Below are positions 5,829-13,209 of a DNA stretch of 13,472 nt, in pieces (position 1 is the stretch's first letter; every line of letters begins with the position of its first letter). The stretch spans positions 1 through 13,472 of the forward strand of contig CAURNU010000009.1 of assembly GCA_963526735.1 (NCBI GenBank). The letters run 5' to 3'. This DNA comes from CAMUQR01 sp963526735. GTDB lineage: Bacteria; Patescibacteriota; Saccharimonadia; Saccharimonadales; Saccharimonadaceae. The notes under the pieces were generated by a model that searched no databases, had not been told where the DNA came from, and was given only the letters and a program-made list of their open reading frames with translations. Both the position numbers and the translations under genes were made by a program.

Positions 5829-6254
5829 ATGACAAAGAAACAAGTAATTCAAATAGTTCAAGCAAAGGCCAAAAAGGCCAAGATACTCGCAACGAATAAT
5901 AAATTAGCAAGCCCAACCTTATCGTTTGAATTGAGGGTGGTGAAAATAAGGGGCACGAGCTTCTACTGCGAGTATACTCATACGAAACCTCGGGCATTCT
6001 GCCGAGATCCCAAGGCAGGTACACCTGAGGAGAAAGTATTCTATGGGCTATACCTCACAAAGGATCTCAAGACAATCGCTGAAATAACTACTTGTCAGCT
6101 ATTGTCACATCATAGCGGCTATTCACCGTATAGACATGACTGGCATGACCAGCCAGACTATGCAAAAAAGCTATACGATAAGTTTATTATCAAATGCAAA
6201 GATGGGACTTTAACTCATGATGAGCTAAATTCTCTTCTGTCAACTCTAGAATAG
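5829..6254 (+). CDS. Uncharacterised small protein, cassette B (paralog family member 2)
   Basis: I do not recognise the family. The product has 141 residues and no signal peptide or membrane segment. The N-terminus is lysine-rich and helical (KKQVIQIVQAKAKKAK). The middle contains GLYLTKDLKTIAEITTCQLL (73-92), which aligns with the GLFYNKNL region of cassette A. The end contains YDKFIIKCKDGTLTH (116-130), matching NDKLTIENKDGTAVH of cassette C: 7 of the 11 positions from DK to GT are identical. It also has histidine- and aromatic-rich stretches (LLSHHSGYSPYRHDWHDQPDY) and two cysteines in the first half. It ends in TAG, 8 nt before the terminator stem. It lacks the YRWN motif of A and C and is the most divergent member. 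Function unknown. Confidence 0.8.
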   Translation: MTKKQVIQIVQAKAKKAKILATNNKLASPTLSFELRVVKIRGTSFYCEYTHTKPRAFCRDPKAGTPEEKVFYGLYLTKDLKTIAEITTCQLLSHHSGYSPYRHDWHDQPDYAKKLYDKFIIKCKDGTLTHDELNSLLSTLE

Positions 6255-6262
6255 CGCATTTT

Positions 6263-6298
6263 AAAGCACCTGCCAGTTCAGGTGCTTTTTACTTTTTT
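6263..6298 (+). terminator. Intrinsic terminator of cassette B
   Basis: A perfect 10-bp stem, AAAGCACCTG (6263-6272) and CAGGTGCTTT (6279-6288), with loop CCAGTT, is followed by TTTTTAC and six more T. A second copy with the same stem and tail lies at 6993-7029. Confidence 0.93.
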
Positions 6299-6316
6299 AA
6301 TATTGTGTTTTAACCA

Positions 6317-6345
6317 TTGACTTATTAAATCTGATATTATATAAT
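6317..6345 (+). promoter_or_regulatory. Promoter of cassette C
   Basis: TTGACT (6317-6322), a 17-nt spacer and TATAAT (6340-6345), identical in hexamers and spacing to cassettes A and B. Predicted start is near 6352, with a leader of about 44 nt. Confidence 0.85.
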
Positions 6346-6354
6346 CTTACGGAT

Positions 6355-6371
6355 TTTAAAATAGTTTTTTA
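6355..6371 (+). repeat. Leader motif, copy 2 (cassette C)
   Basis: TTTAAAATAGTTTTTTA is identical to 5058-5074 in the cassette A leader. Here it begins only a few nt after the predicted transcription start. It is followed by an A-rich stretch and the ribosome binding site AAGGAGGG (6382-6389). Confidence 0.7.
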
Positions 6372-6395
6372 AAAAAGGCATAAGGAGGGCAAAAA

Positions 6396-6860
6396 ATGAC
6401 TTTAGAACAAATCAAGCAAGAATTACAGAGTATGGGTATCAAATGTAAAGACAATGATATCAAAGATGCACATGACAATATTGGAAGTTATGGTAATATC
6501 GAAAACACAATGCATAGACTACGTAAAGAAAAAAGAGTGCGCGATATTACCCTAGTTAGTAATCTAGCAGTTAACTCACTAGGTAGACTCGGCAATCCGA
6601 ACAGGAAAGAAATACTTGGCAAAGTTAATCAGAATAACATTTCCAATATAAAAGCCTACGCTATGCTTCTCTATAATAAACGCACAGAGCGTCCATATAT
6701 AGAATGCAGAGTTTACTTATGTAATGAGAAACAATCTCATTACTCGCCTTCGGCAAGCGATTATGATACGACATCAACGCCACCACATATCCTCTATCGC
6801 TGGAACGACAAGCTAACGATAGAAAACAAGGATGGTACTGCTGTACATATCAGAGTATAG
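6396..6860 (+). CDS. Uncharacterised small protein, cassette C (paralog family member 3)
   Basis: I do not recognise the family. The 154-residue product has no signal peptide or membrane segment. Residues 1-50 look helical and basic (MTLEQIKQELQSMGIKCKDN, then a lysine/arginine-rich RLRKEKRVRD). The rest is strand-rich and carries the shared family motifs SLGRLGNPNR (61-70), ISNIKAYAMLLYNK (82-95), PPHILYRWN (129-137) and NKDGT (144-148). The helical, basic N-terminus could be a nucleic-acid-binding region, but no specific helix-turn-helix family is recognisable. The start is fixed by AAGGAGGG 6 nt upstream. It is a single-gene transcription unit with its own promoter and terminator. Function unknown. 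Confidence 0.85.
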   Translation: MTLEQIKQELQSMGIKCKDNDIKDAHDNIGSYGNIENTMHRLRKEKRVRDITLVSNLAVNSLGRLGNPNRKEILGKVNQNNISNIKAYAMLLYNKRTERPYIECRVYLCNEKQSHYSPSASDYDTTSTPPHILYRWNDKLTIENKDGTAVHIRV

Positions 6861-6870
6861 CCTTACCCAC

Positions 6871-6899
6871 AACGCTCTTCATTGAGCGTTTTTTCTTTT
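6871..6899 (+). terminator. Intrinsic terminator of cassette C
   Basis: Arms AACGCTC (6871-6877) and GAGCGTT (6884-6890) pair over 7 bp around loop TTCATT, followed by TTTTCTTTT. It matches the cassette A terminator except for a T-A to C-G base-pair swap and one loop base. Confidence 0.88.
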
Positions 6900-6966
6900 G
6901 TCGGTTACATCGCAATACTTACGCTTGCTTTTGATGAAGCTAGAAAAGGTCCCAATTATGGGGCGT

Positions 6967-7048
6967 TTTATCAGAAAACCGTTTTCGGCTTTAAAGCACC
7001 TGAACTAGCAGGTGCTTTTTACTTTTTTTAAAAAGGCTATCTGATAAA
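6967..7048. repeat. 9-bp inverted repeat bracketing the orphan terminator
   Basis: TTTATCAGA (6967-6975) and its exact reverse complement TCTGATAAA (7040-7048) flank the second copy of the cassette B terminator. The surrounding gap 6900-7052 holds no gene I can support. The repeat could be a remnant boundary of an inserted or lost cassette, or chance. Confidence 0.45.
6993..7029 (+). terminator. Orphan intrinsic terminator, second copy of the cassette B terminator
   Basis: The 10-bp stem AAAGCACCTG / CAGGTGCTTT, the TTTTTAC linker and the following T-run are identical to 6263-6298; only the loop differs (AACTAG). No open gene precedes it on the plus strand after the cassette C terminator. 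It lies between the converging cassette C and gmk units. On the minus strand it has only a short T-run, so it is at most a weak terminator for gmk. Confidence 0.85.
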
Positions 7049-7052
7049 TAAT

Positions 7053-7793
7053 TTAGTTAATTGCCTGCGCTTCAGTGTCAATTTGTTGGAGTTGCATCAA
7101 TAACTGTTGCGCAATTTGGCGAGCGTGCTGTTGAGCATTCTGATCGATCTGCCCCGCAATTAATTGATGTGCAGTCTGCACAGCCTGAGTTAAATCATCA
7201 TTAACTAAGAAAAAATAACGTGGATTATCTAGCGCAGCTTGCAATTCCACTTCAGCTGATTGACGCCGTCGTGGCCATTCCGCCTCAAACTCCTCAGCAC
7301 TCGCATAACGCCCTTTTAAGCGCGCAAGCCAGGTTTCATAACTCGGTGGCAAAACAAAAATCGGCACCACTTGCTGAGAAATGGCACAATATTCTGCTAC
7401 TCCCTGGACATCGACATCGGTCATTGGCAATTTATGTTCGGATAGCGCTCGCTCCACTTCCATTAGACTAGTGCCGTAAATACGACCATGCACAAATTTA
7501 GCTTCAATAAACTCCTGACGCTCAAGCATCTGGCGCGCCTGATCTAAGCTAATAAAATGATAATCTTGGCCATCGATCTCCATTTGGCCATTATTGAGGC
7601 GAGGTGCTCGTGTAGTATGTGACACCAGATGATGAAACTGACCAGTTTTGAGAATTTCGCGCTTAATCGTGTCTTTGCCAGCACCAGCCACTCCAGCCAT
7701 CAACACTAACGTTGTGCTATTTACAACATCAATTGCTTTGGATGACGGCCGATAATTAGCAATTAAGTTTTCGAGATAAGTAATGTCTTCCAT
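7053..7793 (-). CDS. gmk: Guanylate kinase or guanylate-kinase-like protein with extended ends
   Basis: Guanylate kinase phosphorylates GMP to GDP with ATP in the cytoplasm. The core (about 27-215) has the P-loop GVAGAGKDT (34-42), the GMP-binding segment VSHTTRAPR (57-65), DYHFIS (77-82), FIEAKFVHGRIYGT (95-108) and MTDVDVQGV (124-132), matching the family order. Two features differ from typical Gmk (about 205 residues). An N-terminal extension of about 25 residues (MEDITYLENLIANYRPSSKA) precedes the P-loop strand, and a glutamine-rich C-terminal helix follows (QNAQQHARQIAQQLLMQLQQ). The P-loop carries Asp41 after the lysine where Ser, Thr or Gly is usual. A specialised kinase or a GK-like domain protein is possible. 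It lies 31 nt after lepA. No Shine-Dalgarno is visible; TAAAAT (7800-7805) lies 6 nt before the ATG, with no good -35 box. Confidence 0.85.
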   Translation of the reverse strand: MEDITYLENLIANYRPSSKAIDVVNSTTLVLMAGVAGAGKDTIKREILKTGQFHHLVSHTTRAPRLNNGQMEIDGQDYHFISLDQARQMLERQEFIEAKFVHGRIYGTSLMEVERALSEHKLPMTDVDVQGVAEYCAISQQVVPIFVLPPSYETWLARLKGRYASAEEFEAEWPRRRQSAEVELQAALDNPRYFFLVNDDLTQAVQTAHQLIAGQIDQNAQQHARQIAQQLLMQLQQIDTEAQAIN

Positions 7794-7824
7794 AGAGTTA
7801 TTTTACACGGTTTTAGTGAAAAAG

Positions 7825-9621
7825 CTAGTCACGCTTGAGCATGACCATGAAGGCCTCGCTCGGAATATCGACTTTGCCGAATTTTTTCATGCGCTTTTTA
7901 CCCTTGGCTTGTTTGGCGAGGAGCTTTTTCTTACGCGAAACATCACCACCATACAGGTAGCCAGTCACGTCCTTACGGTAAGCCGAAATATCCTCACGAG
8001 CGATGAACTTACCACCAATCGCTGCCTGCAAACTCACCTGGAAGTTTTGACGTGGAATCACTTCTTTGAGTTTTTTAACTAAATCGCGACCAACGCTGTA
8101 AGATTCAGTCCGATGCACCACCAGACTGAGCGCATCAACCATTTCTCCCGACACATAAAAATCAAGTTTGACTAAATCATCCTGTTGGTATTTATCAAAT
8201 TCGTAGGAAAAACTACCATAACCACTGGTCATCGACTTCAGTTGGTCATAAAAATCAGTCAATAAGTTAGCCAGCGGTGCCCGAAAATCAATCACCGCCC
8301 GATCTTCAAGATAAGATACGTTGTTTTGTTGGCCACGTTTAGAAATAATCAACTGAATCACCACCCCAACATAATCCTTCGGCACGATAATTTCGCCTTT
8401 AATCCACGGCTCGCGCAAGGCTTCAATCTGTACCATATCAGGTAGATCAGCAGCGGATTTAACGGTCATTTCTTGGCCATTTTTTAAAATTACTTGATAA
8501 TCGGTTGACGGATTAGTCAACACTAGCTCGAGGCCATACTCCCGCTCGAGACGCTCTTTAATAATGTCCATATGAAGCAGACCCAAAAAGCCGACCCGCA
8601 CACCAAAACCCAGCACTGGTGAGTTTTCTGGCTCAAACACCAGCGCCGAATCGCTCAATGAGATTTTTTCGATCGCGTCTTTTAAATCCTGATAATCTTC
8701 ATTCGACACCGGGAAAAATCCGGCATAGACGAACGGCTTGACGGTTTTATAACCACTGAGCGGACGAGTTTGACTGACTTGTTTAGTTAGGGCGATGGTA
8801 TCACCCACCCGCGCTTCACGAGTTGATTTTAAGTTAGTCACGATATAACCAATTTCACCTGAGCTAAGGCTGGCTTGAGCGGTCATTTTCGGCTTGAGCT
8901 GACCAACTTCTAACGCCAAGCCGTCGGCTTTAGTCGCTAGCATCGTGATACCAGAGTTCTTGTCGAGTTTGCCATCAACGACCCGCACATACAGCACCAC
9001 CCCACGATAATCATCATAATATGAGTCAAAAATCAGTGCGCGCGTTGGACCATCAACCTCACCCCGCGGAGCTGAAATCCGCTCCACCACTGCCTGCAAA
9101 ACCGCCTCAACACCTTCACCAGTTTTGGCGGAGACTTTGAGAATTTTGCTTTCGTCACAACCCAGTAGCTCGACAATTTCCCGACTAGCTTTTGGTACAT
9201 CGGCCGCCGGCAAATCGATTTTATTAAGCACCGGAATAATCTTCAAATCAGCTTCCAATGCTAAATAAATATTAGCAAGGGTTTGAGCCTGCACACCTTG
9301 CGAGGCATCAACAATCAGAATCGCTCCCTCACAGGCCGCCAAACTCCGACTAACTTCATAGCTAAAGTCAACGTGGCCGGGCGTATCAATCAGATTCAGC
9401 ATATACTCGGCGTTCTGATATTGATACTTCATAGTCACTGGGGTTAATTTAATCGTAATCCCCCGCTCCTGCTCTAGTTCCATTGAATCGAGCAACTGCG
9501 ATTTCATCTCACGCTTATCGACCGTAGCCGTTTTTTCCATTAGGCGATCGGCTAAAGTTGACTTACCATGATCAATGTGGGCAATAATACAAAAATTTCG
9601 AATATGATTTAAATCGATCAT
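7825..9621 (-). CDS. lepA: Elongation factor 4 (back-translocating GTPase LepA)
   Basis: LepA is a ribosome-associated GTPase that acts on mis-translocated or stalled ribosomes. The 598-residue length is normal. GTPase motifs are intact: G1 AHIDHGKST (14-22), G2 within ERGITI (Thr56), G3 DTPGHVDF (79-86) and G4 NKID (133-136). EF-G-like domains follow. The LepA-specific C-terminal tail KKLLAKQAKGKKRMKKFGKV and VDIPSEAF separates it from EF-G. The ATG shares a base with the murJ stop (TAATG) and a GAGGAG ribosome binding site lies within the last murJ codons, so translation is coupled to murJ. Confidence 0.98.
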   Translation of the reverse strand: MIDLNHIRNFCIIAHIDHGKSTLADRLMEKTATVDKREMKSQLLDSMELEQERGITIKLTPVTMKYQYQNAEYMLNLIDTPGHVDFSYEVSRSLAACEGAILIVDASQGVQAQTLANIYLALEADLKIIPVLNKIDLPAADVPKASREIVELLGCDESKILKVSAKTGEGVEAVLQAVVERISAPRGEVDGPTRALIFDSYYDDYRGVVLYVRVVDGKLDKNSGITMLATKADGLALEVGQLKPKMTAQASLSSGEIGYIVTNLKSTREARVGDTIALTKQVSQTRPLSGYKTVKPFVYAGFFPVSNEDYQDLKDAIEKISLSDSALVFEPENSPVLGFGVRVGFLGLLHMDIIKERLEREYGLELVLTNPSTDYQVILKNGQEMTVKSAADLPDMVQIEALREPWIKGEIIVPKDYVGVVIQLIISKRGQQNNVSYLEDRAVIDFRAPLANLLTDFYDQLKSMTSGYGSFSYEFDKYQQDDLVKLDFYVSGEMVDALSLVVHRTESYSVGRDLVKKLKEVIPRQNFQVSLQAAIGGKFIAREDISAYRKDVTGYLYGGDVSRKKKLLAKQAKGKKRMKKFGKVDIPSEAFMVMLKRD

Positions 9622-11261
9622 TATTTCTCCTCAGGTTTCGGCAAAATCAGCCGTTTAATTTTTTGACTAATCACTTGCGCCTCATCTAGTTTAAACGCTC
9701 GCGACAACCCAAAATATACCAACATACTCGTCATACTAATCAAACAAAACTTTGGAAAAGTCACAAAAAAGCTCTTATCAGTTTCACGCAGTGGCATTTT
9801 TAGCACCAAACCATAGCAAATCACTGATGTGACCGCCGCTGAAATCACCATTTTGCAAAAACAAATCATAAATTGCTCGTCCAAAATACCTTTGACCTTA
9901 AAACGCATGGCGATTGATAAAATAATCACTTCGACCAGTGCGGTAATTGACTGACTCCACGCTAGCCCATAAGCGTCAAATTTAAATACTGTTGTAAAAA
10001 TCACAGCAAGTCCGATATTAATCGTAATTGCCACCAGCGACACATAAAACGGCGTTTTAGTATCTTGTTGAGCATAAAAAGTCCGTGCCAAAATATGATA
10101 AATTGACCGGAAGAAAATCGCCACCACCAACGCTCCGAACAATCCAGCAATCAGCTGATTACCACCACTTTTGACAAAACTCACTATATAGCCACGCGTA
10201 AAAAAGGATATAACTGCAATTGGCAAGGCAATCCAGACAATGGTTCGCAAAATTGTTCGTACTTCGCACTTAAATTGACCAGTCTGACCAAGCGATAGTT
10301 TCTCAGTCATACTCGCAAAGGCGGCATTAGAAATCGCCACACCGATCAAGTTAATCGGCATTGTATGTAAGGTTAACGCCTGATAATATGATGCAATTGT
10401 TCCCGGCGCCATTCCTGACGCCAAACGAGTTTCCACGAGACTGTTAAGATAATCCGCTCCTTGATCGAGTGAACGAGCTGGGAAGATCTTAAGAACTTTG
10501 AGAAAACCTTCGTTGTCCCAAAAAATCTTAAAACTATATTTAAAACCAAGCCCCATCACCCCAATTGCACTAACCGCCAACTGACAAATTGAACCGAATA
10601 CCACCCCAATCGCCACACCCATAATTCCACCATCAAACACCCGCCAACCAAATAGCGTAATGCCATCAGTAAACATCGTAATTCCTAAAATAATACCGAG
10701 ATTATAGACCGCTGGTGCAATTGCGTAAAAGAAAAACCGACCATAAGCCTGTTGCAAGCTGGTCATAATCCCCGAAATTGAGAACAAAAATGGATTAATC
10801 GCAATCACTCGCATCATACTAGCCGCTAGCGCCCGACTCGCCTCGCTCAGATACGGCCCTACCACATACTGAATTAGCGGTTCGGCAAAAATCATAATCA
10901 ATACCGAAATACCGAGCGTCACCAAACTCATCAAGTTAAGCACACTAGAGGTCAGTTCCCATGCCCCGCGATTATCCTTATAGCGTTTGTCGTTACGAAG
11001 TTGGTTAAATACCGGCACAAATGTCACCGTCAACGCCCCCGACACTAAAATCGAGAACATAAAGTCTGGAATAATAAACGCCACCGTGTAAGCGTCAATA
11101 CCTGTTGGATAAGTATCGAGATAATAACCGTTCAGCAGGCGACTGCGTAAAATACCTAACAGGCTCGATAATAAAATCGAACCTGCTAGTAAAATCGCAG
11201 CGGTTTTGACACTGAGCTTGCGATTGGCAAAGGCAACAACTCGACGGGCCTGCTGTTTCAT
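9621..11261 (-). CDS. murJ: Lipid II flippase MurJ (MviN family)
   Basis: MurJ moves the lipid-linked peptidoglycan precursor across the cytoplasmic membrane. The 546-residue protein is hydrophobic throughout, with about 14 likely membrane helices. It shows the N-terminal family pattern: a helix followed by LLGILRSRLL (34-43, with arginines at the position of the essential cavity arginine), then AFIIPDFMFSILVSGALTVT and FVPVF (61-85). The multidrug/polysaccharide flippase fold is clear. The gene starts 6 nt after the ftsH stop with no visible Shine-Dalgarno, so it probably depends on coupling to ftsH. Its stop overlaps the lepA start. Presence of murJ implies a peptidoglycan wall. Confidence 0.95.
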   Translation of the reverse strand: MKQQARRVVAFANRKLSVKTAAILLAGSILLSSLLGILRSRLLNGYYLDTYPTGIDAYTVAFIIPDFMFSILVSGALTVTFVPVFNQLRNDKRYKDNRGAWELTSSVLNLMSLVTLGISVLIMIFAEPLIQYVVGPYLSEASRALAASMMRVIAINPFLFSISGIMTSLQQAYGRFFFYAIAPAVYNLGIILGITMFTDGITLFGWRVFDGGIMGVAIGVVFGSICQLAVSAIGVMGLGFKYSFKIFWDNEGFLKVLKIFPARSLDQGADYLNSLVETRLASGMAPGTIASYYQALTLHTMPINLIGVAISNAAFASMTEKLSLGQTGQFKCEVRTILRTIVWIALPIAVISFFTRGYIVSFVKSGGNQLIAGLFGALVVAIFFRSIYHILARTFYAQQDTKTPFYVSLVAITINIGLAVIFTTVFKFDAYGLAWSQSITALVEVIILSIAMRFKVKGILDEQFMICFCKMVISAAVTSVICYGLVLKMPLRETDKSFFVTFPKFCLISMTSMLVYFGLSRAFKLDEAQVISQKIKRLILPKPEEK

Positions 11262-11267
11262 TGGCGT

Positions 11268-13145
11268 TTAGTACAGTTTTGCCTCTTTCGGCAATTTAGC
11301 ATCTTTGAGGATTTCGGCTACTTCATCAGCTTCGATGGTTTCTTTTTCTAACAAAGCTTCCGTTAGCGCATCAAGTGAAGCACGGTTTTTCTCAAGAATC
11401 ACCCGTGCTCGCATTACCGATTCTTTAATCAAAGCCTCAACTTCAGCATCGATTTTTTGGGCAGTTTTTTCGGAATATGGGCGAGCATGGGTAATTTTGT
11501 CAAAAATCATTCCACCGTCATCATCATGAAACACTTGATCGCGCAATTCTCGACCCATACCTTGTTCAGTTACCATATCACGAGCGATATCGGTGGCGGT
11601 TTTTAAGTCCATGCCAGCGCCAGTCGTAATTGCGTCTTCGCCATTGACCAAGCGCTCCGCCTGACGACCGCCCATCGCGCGCGCTAAAATATCTTTAAAA
11701 TCATAAATATTACGGTAACTACGATCTTCTGGCGGAATAAACCAAGTCACACCACCCGTGCCACCGCGCGGAATAATCGTCACTTTGTGAACCGGATCAG
11801 AGTTGGGTAGAACATGACCGACCACTGCGTGTCCAGCTTCATGCACCGCAGTTAAGCGCCGTTCAGCTTCGTTCATAACTTTAGTTTTACGCTCAGGACC
11901 GATTGCGACTTTTTCAAAAGCTTCGGTTAGGTCGTCATTAGTAATTTCTTTATGGTTTAAACCAGCCGCAATAATCGCCGCTTCGTTCGCGATATTCGCA
12001 AGATCAGCACCACTTGAGCCAGCAGTTTTAGCAGCTAAGGCGTCCAGATCAACGGTTTTATCGGTTGGTTTGTTTTTGAAATGAGTTTGCAAAATCGCAA
12101 GGCGATCAGCTCGTTCTGGCAATTCAATTTTCACTCGACGATCGAAACGTCCTGGACGAAGTAGAGCCGGATCTAACACATCAGCGCGGTTGGTGGCAGC
12201 GATAACAATCACATTGGTATCGTTTTCAAAACCATCCATTTCAACCAAGATTTGGTTGAGAGTCTGTTCACGCTCGTCGTGGCCACCGCCCATACCTGAG
12301 CCACGCTTGCGACCGACAGCATCAATTTCATCGATAAAAATAATCGCTGGGGCGTTCTTTTGTGCCTTCGAGAATAAATCACGAACACGCGAAGCACCAA
12401 CACCGACAAACATTTCCATAAACTCCGAACCAGAGATCGAGAAGAACGGCACTTCTGCCTCGCCCGCTACGGCACGCGCCAGCATCGTTTTACCAGTGCC
12501 CGGAGGACCCACCATTAACAAACCAGTTGGGATTTTTGCACCGAGACGCGAGTATTTTTTAGGATTTTTAAGAAAATCCACTACTTCTTCGAGATCTTTT
12601 TTAGCAATTTCGTTGCCGGCAATGTCAGCAAATTTCACCTTACCGCCATCTAAGCCATACAAACGCGCCCGACTTTTACCAAAGCCCATGGCTTGGTTAT
12701 TTTGGCCCTGTGCCTGACGCATCATAAACATCAAAAACGCAATCACGATTAGAGTCGGAATTACCATGACCACCAGAGTACTGATTAGACCACCAGTTTC
12801 TGATGGTTTATGCACCTGAACCTGCACTGGCGCGTCTTTTTTGAGACCTTGCTCATAAATACTCGAGCCAGCTTCTTTTTGTGATAATTCACTAGGTTTT
12901 GACTCGCCTTTTTTGGTGACAGTCACGGTGTTATCTTGGATTTCGATTTTCTCGATTTCACCTTTGTTGGCGCGGTTAATTACATCAGAAATTGGCACTG
13001 GTTTCAGCGCACCGCGACCTTGCCACAGTGCGAACAGCACAAAACCGGCAAATAATAAACTAGCCCACAATAGCCCAGCCCGCACTACTTTTTCTTTAGT
13101 GTTTTTCGGGCTAGATTTTGATGATTTCGATTGTTTTTTAAACAT
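11268..13145 (-). CDS. ftsH: ATP-dependent zinc metalloprotease FtsH
   Basis: FtsH is a membrane-anchored hexameric AAA protease that degrades misassembled membrane proteins and some regulators. The 625-residue protein has a first membrane helix at about 23-41, a short extracytoplasmic domain (about 45-118) and a second helix at about 119-142. The AAA domain carries Walker A GPPGTGKT (213-220), pore motif MFVGVG (245-250), Walker B IIFIDEID (268-275) and the second region of homology with arginine fingers (R330, R333). The protease domain has the zinc motif HEAGH (435-439) and the third ligand Asp513 in GAGMDLKTA. All catalytic residues are present. An AAAGGA ribosome binding site lies 8 nt before the ATG. 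It is the first gene of the ftsH-murJ-lepA operon. Confidence 0.98.
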   Translation of the reverse strand: MFKKQSKSSKSSPKNTKEKVVRAGLLWASLLFAGFVLFALWQGRGALKPVPISDVINRANKGEIEKIEIQDNTVTVTKKGESKPSELSQKEAGSSIYEQGLKKDAPVQVQVHKPSETGGLISTLVVMVIPTLIVIAFLMFMMRQAQGQNNQAMGFGKSRARLYGLDGGKVKFADIAGNEIAKKDLEEVVDFLKNPKKYSRLGAKIPTGLLMVGPPGTGKTMLARAVAGEAEVPFFSISGSEFMEMFVGVGASRVRDLFSKAQKNAPAIIFIDEIDAVGRKRGSGMGGGHDEREQTLNQILVEMDGFENDTNVIVIAATNRADVLDPALLRPGRFDRRVKIELPERADRLAILQTHFKNKPTDKTVDLDALAAKTAGSSGADLANIANEAAIIAAGLNHKEITNDDLTEAFEKVAIGPERKTKVMNEAERRLTAVHEAGHAVVGHVLPNSDPVHKVTIIPRGGTGGVTWFIPPEDRSYRNIYDFKDILARAMGGRQAERLVNGEDAITTGAGMDLKTATDIARDMVTEQGMGRELRDQVFHDDDGGMIFDKITHARPYSEKTAQKIDAEVEALIKESVMRARVILEKNRASLDALTEALLEKETIEADEVAEILKDAKLPKEAKLY

Positions 13146-13209
13146 TAAAATTATCCTTTCTTCAAAAATCTTGTCAGTCGTTTAAAAATACAGAAAATAA
13201 TCTGGTTAG

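Noticed and set aside
6396..6545. N-terminus of protein C as a KfrA-like or helix-turn-helix DNA-binding domain
   Set aside because: Only a general helical, basic character is visible. No diagnostic residues support a specific DNA-binding family.
6945..6970. Possible weak terminator (GTCCC / GGGGC with loop AATTAT then GTTTT)
   Set aside because: Only 5 bp including a G-T pair, a short T-run, and no gene feeding into it. Too weak to list as a feature.
6934..7008. 24-codon plus-strand frame starting ATGAAGCTAGAA and ending in the orphan terminator loop
   Set aside because: No ribosome binding site, no promoter, and no similarity to the cassette proteins. It is probably chance, though it could be a gene remnant.
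5000..7052. CRISPR array or insertion sequence in the island
   Set aside because: There are no regularly spaced direct repeats, no transposase frame and no terminal repeats with target duplications. The repeats present are promoters, leader motifs and terminators.
12190..12717. Long plus-strand frame opposite ftsH
   Set aside because: It is antisense to the conserved AAA domain, has no ribosome binding site and has a composition typical of a shadow frame.
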